NCBI GenBank assembly: GCA_946040795.1
Contig: CAMGCK010000015.1
Span: 1-36,309 of the forward strand
Direction of reading: 5' to 3'
Source of the DNA: an uncultured Lachnospiraceae bacterium
GTDB lineage: Bacteria; Bacillota; Clostridia; Lachnospirales; Lachnospiraceae
Length of the DNA stretch: 36,309 bases
Shown here one piece after another: positions 8,213-17,409 of this stretch; position 1 is the first letter of the stretch; each line of letters opens with the position of its first letter. Made by a program: the position numbers and the translations under genes. Under the pieces are notes generated by a model. The model ran no database searches, was not told where the DNA came from, and saw only the letters and a list, made by a program, of their open reading frames with translations.

Positions 8213-9364
8213 ATGAAAACAAGAGTGCTTGGCAAGACCGGACTTCAGGTCAGTGAGATCGGTTTTGGCGGAGAGTGGCTGGAGCGCCATCCGGAGGAAG
8301 AGTCCGTTGAACTCATGAAATACGCCAATGAAAAGGGCATCAATATCATTGACTGCTGGATGCCGGATCCCAAATCCAGGGACATCATCGGCAAGGCAAT
8401 GAAAGGCAATCGGGAAAACTGGTTTGTGCAGGGACACCTGGGCTCCACCTGGCAGAACGGCCAGTATGTCCGTACCCGTGACATGAAGTATGTGAAGCCT
8501 GCATTTGAGGATCTGCTTGCTCGGCTTCAGACCGATTACATCGACCTCGGAATGATTCATTATGTGGACACTGCAGAGGACTGGGAAAACCTGCAGGATT
8601 CGGAATATCTGGCATATGTGAAGGAACTGAAGGCAAAGGGTGTGATCCGTCACATCGGTCTCAGTTCACATAACCCGGAAACCGCAAAGATGGCTGTTCG
8701 TTCCGGGCTGATCGAAATGCTGCTTTTCAGCGTGAATCCGGCTTTTGACATGCTGCCGGCGGGTGAAGATCTGGAAGCGATCCTCGGCGCGGAATACCGC
8801 TATGAGGAGGGCCTGGCCGGTATCAATGAGGAACGCGCGGAATTATACAGTCTCTGCGAAGCGTATAATGTGGGTATCACGGTTATGAAGGGGTTTGCCG
8901 GCGGCCGTCTCTTTGACGCTCAGCGGTCACCGTTCGGTACAGCACTCACGCCGATGCAGTGCATCCACTATGCATTGACCCGTCCGGGCGTGGCATCCAT
9001 TCTGTGTGGCTATGATACCCGTGAGCAGGTGGATGAAGCGGTCCGTTATGAAACGGCTTCCGAGGAGGAAAAAGATTATGCGTCCGTTCTGGCCAATGCG
9101 CCGCTTCATTCCTACAGCGGCGAGTGCACTTACTGCGGCCATTGTAAGCCCTGCGTGGCAGAACTGGACATTGCCATGATCAATAAGTATTATGATCTGG
9201 CAGTTATGCAGCCGGAGGTTCCGGCCACGGTGAAGTCTCATTATGAACTGATGGAGCATCATGCGTCGGAGTGCATCGGCTGCAGGGGCTGCGAGGAACG
9301 TTGCCCGTTTGGTGTGCCTGTAGCAGAGCGGATGGAAAAGACCGCGGAACTGTTCGGAATGTAA
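8213..9364 (+). CDS. Aldo/keto reductase-fold protein with C-terminal 2x[4Fe-4S] ferredoxin-like domain
   Basis: A 383-residue cytoplasmic protein. Residues 1-280 are an AKR-type TIM barrel: RVLGKTGLQVSEIGFGG at the start, DYIDLGMIHYVDT (catalytic-type H116), and HIGLSSHNPE. Residues 300-383 hold two cluster motifs, CTYCGHCKPC and CIGCRGCEERCP, followed by an FGVPV segment usual in this family. Two residues of the canonical AKR tetrad appear changed: the Tyr five residues after D47 is D52, and the usual Lys position is H75. Electron transfer through the clusters rather than simple NADPH-dependent carbonyl reduction is therefore plausible. It follows azlD by 12 bp with GGGAGG as ribosome binding site, so it is probably in the azlCD operon. 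The substrate is unknown. Confidence 0.88.
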   Translation: MKTRVLGKTGLQVSEIGFGGEWLERHPEEESVELMKYANEKGINIIDCWMPDPKSRDIIGKAMKGNRENWFVQGHLGSTWQNGQYVRTRDMKYVKPAFEDLLARLQTDYIDLGMIHYVDTAEDWENLQDSEYLAYVKELKAKGVIRHIGLSSHNPETAKMAVRSGLIEMLLFSVNPAFDMLPAGEDLEAILGAEYRYEEGLAGINEERAELYSLCEAYNVGITVMKGFAGGRLFDAQRSPFGTALTPMQCIHYALTRPGVASILCGYDTREQVDEAVRYETASEEEKDYASVLANAPLHSYSGECTYCGHCKPCVAELDIAMINKYYDLAVMQPEVPATVKSHYELMEHHASECIGCRGCEERCPFGVPVAERMEKTAELFGM

Positions 9365-9411
9365 GCGCTGAAGGCGCAGCTTCACCGGAGAGTGTACCCG
9401 GTCATGATGTA

Positions 9412-9455
9412 AAAACGGCGGTGAGAAGATCATCAGATCTTTTCACCGCCGTTTT
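9412..9455. terminator. Bidirectional terminator between convergent operons
   Basis: Arms 9412-9431 and 9436-9455 pair over 20 bp with one G-U and a 4-base loop. AAAA and TTTT at the ends give a short U tract on both strands. It serves the azlCD/reductase operon from the left and the antiporter operon from the right. Confidence 0.9.
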
Positions 9456-9475
9456 GTATGCAGGCGATTTGCGTC

Positions 9476-11632
9476 TTATTGACGGATGAACAGTACATAG
9501 ATCAGTACGGCTACGATCGTCAGGCAGAGCAGAAGAAGCGCGAAGGAAACGGAATCCATGAGATTGTGTGAGGTATAACGGAAGGTATCCCAGGCACGGT
9601 AGGAGAGACGGGCAAAGGTATGATCGTCCTCCGATTCCCGGTCCAGTTTCACGCGGATGCGGTCCAGACCGTCGCCCACTTTATAAGCAGGAGAATTCAG
9701 TACCTTGTTCGTGACCGGAAGCGGCTTGTTCCGGAAAACCGTCTTCCGGAGAAGAAGGATCAGGGCATCGACGGAATCCGCAATGACATGACTGATGAAA
9801 CCCAGGACTGCAGTGACCCATTTCCGGTCGATGACAAAGTCCAGAGCCTCGGCAAAGATCCGGCTCACAAAGCCGCATACCGCAGGCAGAAGCTTCAGCA
9901 GCAGCGGCCGGTAGATCAGGTCTTCCAGATCCAGCCATTCAGGCCACAGATTAATGTATTTGCCCTGTTTTATCATCAGTTTGCGTACAATAAGGAAATA
10001 CACGAGAACACCGATCGCGATGGAAATAAAGCCGCCTTTTAAGCTTTCCAGTGAGTAGTAATGTACCGCATGCTCCAGTTCACCGGCGTGCATGAAATCC
10101 GTGCCGATGTCCGCAATCTTATTCATGGAATATACAGCAGTAAGCCCCAGCGCCGGAAGCACGGCAGCAGCTCCGCCGATGGCAATACAGCTTGTGAAAC
10201 TCATATATCCCGTGCCGTTTTTACCGAATCCGTGATGAACTTCATGCTGCTCGTGAGACGCTTCCCGCACCGGCTTCTTTGAAACTAGGCTCTCTGCAGT
10301 TTCCGTTTCTTTTTTGTCTATAAAAATGCACACATAAAGCTTGGTCATGTAAGCCAGTGTCAGACCGCCGGAGATCAGGAAGATCCATTCCGCAACGGTC
10401 AGCATCGGTCCGTATTCCGCCGCGCCTTCCACAATACTTTCGTGCAGCAGCGTTTTACTGATATATCCGTTCAGACCCGGAATGCCGGCAATGCCTGCCG
10501 CACCCAGCAGGAAGCAGGCGTTCAGGAACGGCTTTTTATGACCAAAGCCCTTGACTTTATTCAGATCCAGCGCATGCACATTCATATACACCGCGCCGGC
10601 ACACATGAAGAGCAGCAGTTTGAACAGCGAGTGGTTCATCATGTGTAAAAGTGTACCGCGTGCAGCCAGCGCGTTTTCTTCTCCCAGAAGTCCCATCATG
10701 CCCACGCCGATCAGAATGAAACCGATCTGTGACATGGAAGAGCAGGCCAGGGTACGCTTCAGGTCGATGGAGAACAGCGCAAGAAGCGCGCCGAGGAACA
10801 TCGTTACCGTACCAAGAGTCAGAATCACCGTTCCCCAGGCCGGATCATGACGGAAAATGTTGCAGGAGATTGCAAGAATGCCCCATACACCGGACTTTGT
10901 CAGCACACCGGACAGAAGAGCCGATGCCGGCGCCGGCGCCACGGGATGCGCTTTCGGAAGCCAGATGTGCAGCGGATACATGCCGGCCTTTGCGCCAAAG
11001 CCAAACAGAATGCATCCTCCGGCAATGTAAAGCACGGTTTTGTCCGCACACAAAACAGCGGCTTCGTGGAGCAGCGCGAGTTCAGTAGTGCCCAGTTTCC
11101 ACTGCAGCAGGAAGATGCCCATAAGGGCTGTCAGACCGCCGATGACAGCCACCGCCAGATAGGTATTGGCGGCGCGGACGGCACCATCGGTCTCTTCCTG
11201 AATGACCCATGGGAAAGAGGTAAAGGACATGATTTCAAAGAAGACAAAGGCGGTATAAAGATCGCCCGCAAAAAACACGCCCATGGTAGCACCGAGCGTC
11301 ATCATCGTAAAGAAGAAATAACGCTCAAGATTGTGATGGCCGCGGAAATAGTCACGGGAGAAAAGCAGCGTCATCATCCACATGAACGCGATGATGAGTG
11401 CATAGAGCTTGCGGAAACCGTCATTCATCAGGTGCAGGGAGATCATCGGACCGGAAGTACGGAAGGCATCGCCCAAAACGGCGGATCCTAAGACCGGCAG
11501 AAACGCATTGAGCAGTGCCAGAACGAATTCCAGGACAGATGCGGAAAGTGCAATCTCATATTTGGCTTTTTTTCCGAAAATAACTCCCGGAATTGCAGCA
11601 GCAAAAGGAAGTAAAATTAATGGAAGAATCAT
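9476..11632 (-). CDS. NuoL/HyfB-like proton-conducting antiporter subunit, long form (fourth pump-type paralogue)
   Basis: A 718-residue polytopic protein of the proton-conducting NuoL/NuoM/NuoN/MrpA/MrpD superfamily. Hallmarks: TM5 glutamate in YTAFVFFEIMSF (E133), TM7 lysine in GFGAKAGMYPLHIWLP (K215), a second lysine after APASALLSGVLTK (K246), NHSLFKLL and the TM12-type lysine in NGYISKTLL. Beyond the roughly 450-residue core it carries a C-terminal extension (about 530-718) with more hydrophobic segments, a charged stretch and a final membrane helix, as in NuoL/MrpA-type subunits. AAGGAG precedes the ATG. It is the last gene of the operon, 10 bp after the preceding paralogue and ahead of terminator 9412-9455. 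A cation- or proton-pumping role is inferred. Confidence 0.9.
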   Translation of the reverse strand: MILPLILLPFAAAIPGVIFGKKAKYEIALSASVLEFVLALLNAFLPVLGSAVLGDAFRTSGPMISLHLMNDGFRKLYALIIAFMWMMTLLFSRDYFRGHHNLERYFFFTMMTLGATMGVFFAGDLYTAFVFFEIMSFTSFPWVIQEETDGAVRAANTYLAVAVIGGLTALMGIFLLQWKLGTTELALLHEAAVLCADKTVLYIAGGCILFGFGAKAGMYPLHIWLPKAHPVAPAPASALLSGVLTKSGVWGILAISCNIFRHDPAWGTVILTLGTVTMFLGALLALFSIDLKRTLACSSMSQIGFILIGVGMMGLLGEENALAARGTLLHMMNHSLFKLLLFMCAGAVYMNVHALDLNKVKGFGHKKPFLNACFLLGAAGIAGIPGLNGYISKTLLHESIVEGAAEYGPMLTVAEWIFLISGGLTLAYMTKLYVCIFIDKKETETAESLVSKKPVREASHEQHEVHHGFGKNGTGYMSFTSCIAIGGAAAVLPALGLTAVYSMNKIADIGTDFMHAGELEHAVHYYSLESLKGGFISIAIGVLVYFLIVRKLMIKQGKYINLWPEWLDLEDLIYRPLLLKLLPAVCGFVSRIFAEALDFVIDRKWVTAVLGFISHVIADSVDALILLLRKTVFRNKPLPVTNKVLNSPAYKVGDGLDRIRVKLDRESEDDHTFARLSYRAWDTFRYTSHNLMDSVSFALLLLCLTIVAVLIYVLFIRQ

Positions 11633-11642
11633 AAGGCACTCC

Positions 11643-13103
11643 TTACATCCAAAGTGAAATATTTGACGTTATGTCCTGTACGGCGTTCAAAATCTGTCCA
11701 CCAAACAGGCCTGTAAGCACGATGCCGACGGCAATGATGCTCATCGGGACCAGCATTTTCCAGTCTGCGTCGTGAATCCCTTCAAGAGATGCCGGATCGG
11801 CGTCCTTATCCGGGAAGAACGCGCGTCGAATGACGGAAAAGCAGTAGATCGCGGTGAGCAGAGCTGAAATCAGAATGACAGCTGCGCCGATGTACGCGAG
11901 TGCCGTTCCGGGGTGACCGGCCTTTCCATAAGCCGCGGCAGCGGAAAGAAGATGCCACTTACTGACAAAGCCCGCAAAGGGCGGGATGCCGGTCAGCCCC
12001 AGTGCCGCCACCAGGAAACAGGTGAAGGTCACGGGCATTTTCTTTCCAAGACCGTCCATTTCGGCAATGTATTCGCGCCCTGTTACATGAAGTACAGCGC
12101 CGGCCGCAAAGAATGCCAGGATCTTGATCTCCGCATGGAAGGCCATGTGAAGCAGACCGCCGGTGAGTCCTTCCGATGTCATGAGCAGTACACCGAACAG
12201 AATGTAGGACAGATTGGAGACCGTGGAATAAGCCAGACGGCGTTTCCAGTGACGCTCGCGGACGGCGTTTACGGAACCATACAGGATCGTAAAAATTGCG
12301 AAAAAGAGCGCTGCGTACTGGGCCCAGGTTCCGGAAACCACTTCTGTTCCGTAACCGAAATAGGTCAGACGGATGATGGCAAATACACCGGATTTAACGA
12401 CGGCTACTGCATGCAGGAGCGCAGTGACCGGCGTGGGTGCCACAGAAGCTCTGGGAAGCCAGATGTGCAGCGGGAAAACTGCCGCTTTGACACCAAATCC
12501 GAAGAAACCCATCAGATAGAACAGGCTTGTGATATTGCCCGGTGCGACATTTCCGCCGCTTGCTACCAGATAGATCATGGAAACAAAGGCAAAGGCCGCT
12601 CCGCCCAGAGAAAACGTGAAGTACAAACGGACCGCGCGGATGGCGTCCTTGGTTTTGGTATGCATGACGAGGGGCGCTGTGGAAAGCGTCAGAAGCTCGT
12701 AGAAGCAGTACAGTGTGAAGATATTGCCGGCCATGGCCACACCCAGCGTGACGCCGTAAGCCATGGTGAAGAAAATAAAGAACCGGTGCTGACGTTCGTC
12801 TTCACTCAGGTATTCAAAGCCGTAGAGCACAGTCAGCGGCCAGAGGGTGGCGATGATGCCTGCAAAGAAACGACCTGCCTTGTCAAATTTCAGGGTAAAG
12901 GCCAGACGGTCCGTGAATCGTACCAGCGTCAGGGCGTCTTCGCTGCATTTCAGGATCAATGTCCAGGTGAGGAGTGAGGTCAGGAGCGTGACCGTACCCA
13001 CATAGATTCGAGTGGCAGTACGTCTGCGGATCCCGAACACCGGCATCAGAACGGCCGCAAAGATCGGGAAGAGAATGCAGACGATGAGAAATTCAGGTTT
13101 CAT
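11643..13103 (-). CDS. MrpD/MrpA/NuoL-like antiporter subunit (third paralogue)
   Basis: A 486-residue membrane protein of the proton-conducting transporter family. It keeps the TM5 glutamate (E136 in LYCFYELLTL), TM7 lysine (K206 in FGFGVKAAVFPLHIWLP), K237 in the segment VAPTPVTALLHAVAVVKSG, FHAEIKILAF and PPFAGFVSKWHLL. The APTPVTALLH version of the loop resembles the MrpA/NuoL type more than that of its two immediate neighbours, which have APAPASA. A GGAGAT ribosome binding site precedes the ATG. The gene is 18 bp after the second paralogue and 10 bp before the fourth. It is probably one of four ion-translocating subunits; the ion (H+, Na+ or K+) cannot be read from sequence. Confidence 0.9.
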   Translation of the reverse strand: MKPEFLIVCILFPIFAAVLMPVFGIRRRTATRIYVGTVTLLTSLLTWTLILKCSEDALTLVRFTDRLAFTLKFDKAGRFFAGIIATLWPLTVLYGFEYLSEDERQHRFFIFFTMAYGVTLGVAMAGNIFTLYCFYELLTLSTAPLVMHTKTKDAIRAVRLYFTFSLGGAAFAFVSMIYLVASGGNVAPGNITSLFYLMGFFGFGVKAAVFPLHIWLPRASVAPTPVTALLHAVAVVKSGVFAIIRLTYFGYGTEVVSGTWAQYAALFFAIFTILYGSVNAVRERHWKRRLAYSTVSNLSYILFGVLLMTSEGLTGGLLHMAFHAEIKILAFFAAGAVLHVTGREYIAEMDGLGKKMPVTFTCFLVAALGLTGIPPFAGFVSKWHLLSAAAAYGKAGHPGTALAYIGAAVILISALLTAIYCFSVIRRAFFPDKDADPASLEGIHDADWKMLVPMSIIAVGIVLTGLFGGQILNAVQDITSNISLWM

Positions 13104-13121
13104 AATGCATCTCCTTCACGA

Positions 13122-14600
13122 TCAATGGTTGACGATCATTTCCAGAAGTTCCTGAATGCTTCCGCTGAAAAGACCCATGAAAAGAGAAAGCGCGGAAAGA
13201 ACCACGAGCGGAATCGCCATCAGCGGGCCGCCTTCCTTAAAGGCCTTCTGCAGTTTGAAATCCTTACCGGGGAAGAAGGCCTGCACCGTGATGGGCAGAA
13301 GATAGCCCGCGGTCAGAAGCGCAGACACCAGAAGGATCACCGGTCCCAGCCAGTAGATGACCGGAATATCGGAGGTCAGAGACCCCAGTGCCAGATACCA
13401 TTTGCTGATGAAGCCGGCAAAGGGCGGAATGCCGATCAGGGACAGGGACGCCAGCGTGAATGTGCCGAAGGTAATGGGCATGCATTTGCCGAGGCCCTTC
13501 AGTTCATCAACTCTGTGATAACCGGTATTGAAGATCACGGAACCTGCCGTCAGGAAGAGGCAGAGCTTGACACATGCATGGAACAGGACCTGCATGAGGC
13601 CGCCGGTGAGCCCCATCGGATTCATTAAGAACAGACCGAACAGGACATAGGAGATCTGGCTGACGGAAGAGTAAGCCAGACGCTTCTTCAGGATCTTTTC
13701 ACGATAAGCCATCATGGAACCCATGAAGACGGTGAGAAGCGCAAGGGAAAGCCATGCGGTCTGGACCCAGGTGCCCTGCAGGAACGTCGTGCCGACGCTG
13801 TAATAGATGATGCGGATGATGGCCAGAACACCGGCTTTTGCGATGATGCCGGACAGAACAGCCGATGCCGGCGCCGGAGCGACCGGATGCGCGCTGGGGA
13901 GCCACCCGTGAAGCGGGAACATACCGGCCTTAGCGCCAAATCCGACGACACCGAGGAAGATCATCGTCAGAAGCAGGCTGCGGTGATCCGTTTCTGTTGT
14001 CATGAGAAAATGACCGCCGTATACGAAATCCATCGAGTCCATGTACTGGGACAGGAAGAAAATGCAGCCCAGTGCGAGAAAAGCACCTGCCACGGAATAG
14101 AACAGATACTTCAGTGCCGCGGCAATGGATTCCCGAGTGCGCTCATGAAGAACGAGCGGCATGGAAAGCAGAGTGATCATTTCAAAGAAGAAGTACATGG
14201 AAATGAGTCCGGAGGACAGATCCATGCCGATCAGCGCGCCGAGTGAGGTGAGGTAGAAGAAGTAGAACACATCCTCGGGGAATGCGCCTTCCGCTTCTTC
14301 ATGCTCCATGTATTTGAAGGAGAAGACACCGGCCGCGAGATATCCCCAGGCCGCGATCAGCATAAACAGGCGGGAAAGGCCGTCCGGTGCGATCGCCACG
14401 CGGAGCATATCGGTCATGCGGAACAGGACTACCTCTTCAGACGGCAGGAAGGCCAGCGCGGTCACGATGCCGGCTGTCAGTACAAGTACCGCGAAAACAA
14501 AGCCCAGTTTCACTTTACGGTCTTTCAGCTTCAGAAGGGGAAGCAGAATACCCGCAAGAAACGGGATCAGGAGCCCTGCGACCATTAAAAATCGGATCAT
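13122..14600 (-). CDS. MrpD/NuoM-like antiporter subunit (second paralogue)
   Basis: A 492-residue membrane protein of the same superfamily, with E140 in MYFFFEMITLLSMP, K224 in FGAKAGMFPLHGWLP, K255 after HPVAPAPASAVLSGIIAK, FHACVKLCLF and PPFAGFISKWYLAL. The APAPASAVLSG loop is close to the one in the long fourth paralogue, suggesting that these two are the more recent duplicates. A strong AAGGAGGT site precedes the ATG. It follows the first paralogue by 15 bp. It is expected to sit in the distal membrane arm of the assembly. The order of the four paralogues in the complex is not known. Confidence 0.9.
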   Translation of the reverse strand: MIRFLMVAGLLIPFLAGILLPLLKLKDRKVKLGFVFAVLVLTAGIVTALAFLPSEEVVLFRMTDMLRVAIAPDGLSRLFMLIAAWGYLAAGVFSFKYMEHEEAEGAFPEDVFYFFYLTSLGALIGMDLSSGLISMYFFFEMITLLSMPLVLHERTRESIAAALKYLFYSVAGAFLALGCIFFLSQYMDSMDFVYGGHFLMTTETDHRSLLLTMIFLGVVGFGAKAGMFPLHGWLPSAHPVAPAPASAVLSGIIAKAGVLAIIRIIYYSVGTTFLQGTWVQTAWLSLALLTVFMGSMMAYREKILKKRLAYSSVSQISYVLFGLFLMNPMGLTGGLMQVLFHACVKLCLFLTAGSVIFNTGYHRVDELKGLGKCMPITFGTFTLASLSLIGIPPFAGFISKWYLALGSLTSDIPVIYWLGPVILLVSALLTAGYLLPITVQAFFPGKDFKLQKAFKEGGPLMAIPLVVLSALSLFMGLFSGSIQELLEMIVNH

Positions 14601-14615
14601 GTGATTACCTCCTTA

Positions 14616-16109
14616 TCAGAACTGCGGAAGCCCTGCGGCCAGAACGGCAATGAAGCTTCTTGCAAAAATACCGAAAAACAGATTGATGAAAATGAACGCG
14701 ATGCCGGCCAGCACATAACTCTTCTGTGAGAAAAGACCGGTACGGCGGTATATGTCTTCGGCCGGCTTATTGTACAGGCGGATGACGGTACGCGCGAAAT
14801 AAAGTGTATTCAGGATCGTACTGATGGCCAGAACGATCAGTGTGGGTACCAGTTTGGTGTGCGTGGAGTCAAACGCGCCCAGGCCGAAGAGGTACTTGGA
14901 AATGAAGCCCATCGTGAACGGAAGACCGATCATGGAAAAAGCGCCGAAGGTAAAGGCAAAGCCGGCAAAGGGATTTTTAAAGGCCGCACCCTGCAGATTG
15001 TGGAACTTTTTCACATTATTGGCGGAACGGGACAGATGAGCCACCGCCAGAAACAGCGCCGGCTTGGTCATGGCATGGGTCAGGATCTGGAACAGCGCGG
15101 CCTCCATGCCGACGGTTGCGGAAAGACCGATGCCCATATAGATATAGCCGATCTGGGCCGCGGAGGAGTAGGCGATCATACGGAAGATATTGTCCTCCTG
15201 CAGCGCGCTGACGGAGCCGATGACGATGCCCGCCGCACCCAGTACATACAGTACATTATGCAGTCCGTTTGCGTAGAAAATATATTTTCCGAACACAGAC
15301 AGGATGACCTTGATCAGGAAGAAGATATATCCCTTGGAGATCAGACCGGACAGGATTGCGGAGGAGGCCGGAATCGCGGCACCGTACGTATCGGCCATCC
15401 ACAGGTGGAACGGACACAGGCCGCTCTTAATGGCCAGGCCGATGCAGATGAGGGACATCGCCGCCAGGAGCGGAAGATGATACTCACCGGATACATACAG
15501 GGCAGTGAGGCTTTCCTTCAGGTCCGGCATCAGAAGATGACCGGTCAGGTTGTACAGGAAGATCACGCCGAACAGGAACAGACCGGAGCCGATCAGGCTG
15601 AAGATCATGTAACGGATGGAGGCCAGGATCGTACGGCCGTTTTCGCGGATCATCAGGATGCCGCAGGAGGACAGCGTACAGATCTCAATGAAGACATAGC
15701 CCGTGAAGAGGTCGTTCGTGTATACGAGGACCAGAAGCGATGCCTGTACGAGGTCGGTCATGACATAATAAAAATGCTGTTTGTTCGGGGCAATCTTTTC
15801 TTCCAGCGGATGATGGCCGCCCAGGATGCACAGGAACAGCACCAGAGAGAACAGTGCGGAGAACGCGGCTTCCACCGGGTTCAGGATCAGCTCATTGCCC
15901 CAGGGGTGCGGAAAATGACCCATCAGATAATTGACCGGTCCGCTCAGTGTTCTGAGATACAGGAACAGGGTCAGGTTTCCGGCAAAGGAAAGCGCGTAGA
16001 GCGTCAGCGCCGTGACGCGGGCCGCACGCCGGGGGAGCAGTGAAGACACCACGGAAGAGATCAGGGAAAGCACAATCAGAAACAGCGGAAAATTCACGGA
16101 AAAACTCAT
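14616..16109 (-). CDS. MrpD/MbhH-like antiporter subunit (first paralogue)
   Basis: A 497-residue membrane protein. It occupies the position of MbhH/MrpD directly after the MrpC-like gene, which supports that assignment. It retains E142 (GYVFIEICTLSSCG), K228 (LAIKSGLCPFHLW), K259 (SSAILSGLISKG), the lysine of HAMTKPALF, and FTMGFISKYL. The loop after the TM7 lysine reads ADTYGAAIPASS, divergent from the other three copies, so this is the oldest or most specialised paralogue. Its start overlaps the MrpC stop by four bases (ATGA), implying coupled synthesis with the small core subunits. Confidence 0.9.
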   Translation of the reverse strand: MSFSVNFPLFLIVLSLISSVVSSLLPRRAARVTALTLYALSFAGNLTLFLYLRTLSGPVNYLMGHFPHPWGNELILNPVEAAFSALFSLVLFLCILGGHHPLEEKIAPNKQHFYYVMTDLVQASLLVLVYTNDLFTGYVFIEICTLSSCGILMIRENGRTILASIRYMIFSLIGSGLFLFGVIFLYNLTGHLLMPDLKESLTALYVSGEYHLPLLAAMSLICIGLAIKSGLCPFHLWMADTYGAAIPASSAILSGLISKGYIFFLIKVILSVFGKYIFYANGLHNVLYVLGAAGIVIGSVSALQEDNIFRMIAYSSAAQIGYIYMGIGLSATVGMEAALFQILTHAMTKPALFLAVAHLSRSANNVKKFHNLQGAAFKNPFAGFAFTFGAFSMIGLPFTMGFISKYLFGLGAFDSTHTKLVPTLIVLAISTILNTLYFARTVIRLYNKPAEDIYRRTGLFSQKSYVLAGIAFIFINLFFGIFARSFIAVLAAGLPQF

Positions 16110-16489
16110 GCTTCTTCCTCCTGTTCCAGATGAACCTGCCGGTAGATCTCATCAATATTCAAGGTGTGATAACGTTTGTACAGACGGAGCGTCAGAGAAA
16201 GCATGACGGCTGTGACGGAAACGGATACGACAATGCCGGTCAGAACCAGGCCCGCGGGAAGCGGGTTGACGTAGCGCTCCGGTTCGATGACGCCATCGAT
16301 GATAATGGGCGCCGTCCGTCCGTTGATATAGCCGAGTGAGGTCAGAAACAGATAAGACGCCGTGTCCATGATATTAAGTCCGATAACTTTTTTTAACAGA
16401 TTTCGATTTAACAGCAGGGTAACAAAGCCGATGGCGAACAGAATGACCGCCACACAGAGTATTCTGCTGTTCCAGAGAATTTGAGTCAT
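16106..16489 (-). CDS. mrpC: MrpC/MbhG/NuoK-like subunit
   Basis: A 127-residue, three-helix membrane protein of the NuoK/MnhC family. The diagnostic segment is LKKVIGLNIMDTASYLFLTSLGY, followed by a loop with PLPAGLVLTGIVVSVSVTA, the typical third helix of MrpC. The start is placed at 16489 because its ATG shares one base with the upstream TGA stop (TGATG), typical coupling. A longer open frame reaching 16690 reads through the coding sequence of the upstream gene and is not credible. The hydrophilic C-terminal tail is rich in Glu. Confidence 0.9.
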   Translation of the reverse strand: MTQILWNSRILCVAVILFAIGFVTLLLNRNLLKKVIGLNIMDTASYLFLTSLGYINGRTAPIIIDGVIEPERYVNPLPAGLVLTGIVVSVSVTAVMLSLTLRLYKRYHTLNIDEIYRQVHLEQEEEA

Positions 16490-17409
16490 CAGATCCTGCC
16501 TTTCGTAAAGATGGAATAAAAACCGTACATGGTGCAAGCAACGACCAGACCGACCGCTGTGTTCAGCGGAAGGATCAGACCGGCGGAGAAGATCGCGCCG
16601 GGAGTTCCGGTCGTAAAGATCGTATGAAGTCCGTTGGCACCGCAGAAGAAGGAATAACACTTCAGGATGCTGTAGGAGAGGAGCGCACAAAGAACGATGA
16701 TCCGGTAGCTTCTCATGTTGATCACCCGGCCCAGATTGCCGGTGTTGAAGGCCATGCTGTACAGAATCAGTCCGCCGCCGATGATCGCGCCGCCGGAGAA
16801 ACCGCCGCCGGGTCCCAGATGTCCGCAGAGAATGACGTAGACGCCGAACATGATGATGAGCGGCAGGAGGACCGTAGCGGTCTTTCGGAGAATCAGGTCA
16901 TTTTTCAGAATGCGGAGATCCTGCTGTTTTTCTTTTTCATCGTGTTCCTGAAGGAGCAGGATGAAGACGGCAATGGCCGCGGTAAACAGTACATGGGACT
17001 CGCCCAGGGTATCAAAAGCACGGTAGTCGAGGATGACGCCGGCTACGATATTGACTGCGCCGGTCTCCTCAAGGCCGTTCCCAATGTAGCGCTTGATGAC
17101 GACGCTGGTATTGGTGGGAGTATCGGCCCGGCCGAATGCCGGCATTTCAGAAACCACCACTAACAGGAACAGGATCATGGCCGCAGCCAGGATCACTGCC
17201 ATGAAGGGGTACAGGTGCTCAAAGAAGCTGACTTCCCGGGCCTCCATGCGGACCAGATGATGATGGACCCAGTCCATGTTCTGGTGCTTTCGTTCCGGAC
17301 GCGGCGGGTGTAGCTCACCCATTGCGGCTTCTGTCAGGTCAAAATTGCCTTCATCCCACTCACGGAGATGTTCAAAGAAGCTGTTCTTTTTCTTCGGATT
17401 CTGCTTCAT
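16489..17409 (-). CDS. mrpB: MbhE-MrpB fusion subunit
   Basis: A 306-residue protein that joins parts separate in archaeal Mbh complexes. Residues 1-60 are charged and soluble. Residues 65-160 match the MbhE / MrpA C-terminal domain, with ETGAVNIVAGVILDYRAFDTLGE. After a charged linker (DEKEKQQDLRILKND), residues 175-306 are the MrpB/MbhF domain, with GHLGPGGGFSGGAI. AAAGGAGG stands six bases before the ATG. The gene overlaps the preceding MbhD-like gene by 38 bp, unusually long for this operon. The protein belongs to the small-subunit core that links antiporter-type subunits in Mrp and Mbh structures. Confidence 0.88.
   Translation of the reverse strand: MKQNPKKKNSFFEHLREWDEGNFDLTEAAMGELHPPRPERKHQNMDWVHHHLVRMEAREVSFFEHLYPFMAVILAAAMILFLLVVVSEMPAFGRADTPTNTSVVIKRYIGNGLEETGAVNIVAGVILDYRAFDTLGESHVLFTAAIAVFILLLQEHDEKEKQQDLRILKNDLILRKTATVLLPLIIMFGVYVILCGHLGPGGGFSGGAIIGGGLILYSMAFNTGNLGRVINMRSYRIIVLCALLSYSILKCYSFFCGANGLHTIFTTGTPGAIFSAGLILPLNTAVGLVVACTMYGFYSIFTKGRI

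Noticed and set aside
11913-16043. Long open frames on the plus strand (for example 11913-12977 and 14859-16043) opposite the antiporter genes
   Set aside because: They lie exactly antisense to well-recognised membrane-protein genes, have no ribosome binding sites, and read as charged low-complexity protein. They follow from G/C-rich third codon positions.
16490-16690. Longer N-terminus for the MrpC-like protein
   Set aside because: The extra residues are an out-of-frame reading of the MbhE-MrpB gene; the TGATG overlap gives a natural start at 16489.
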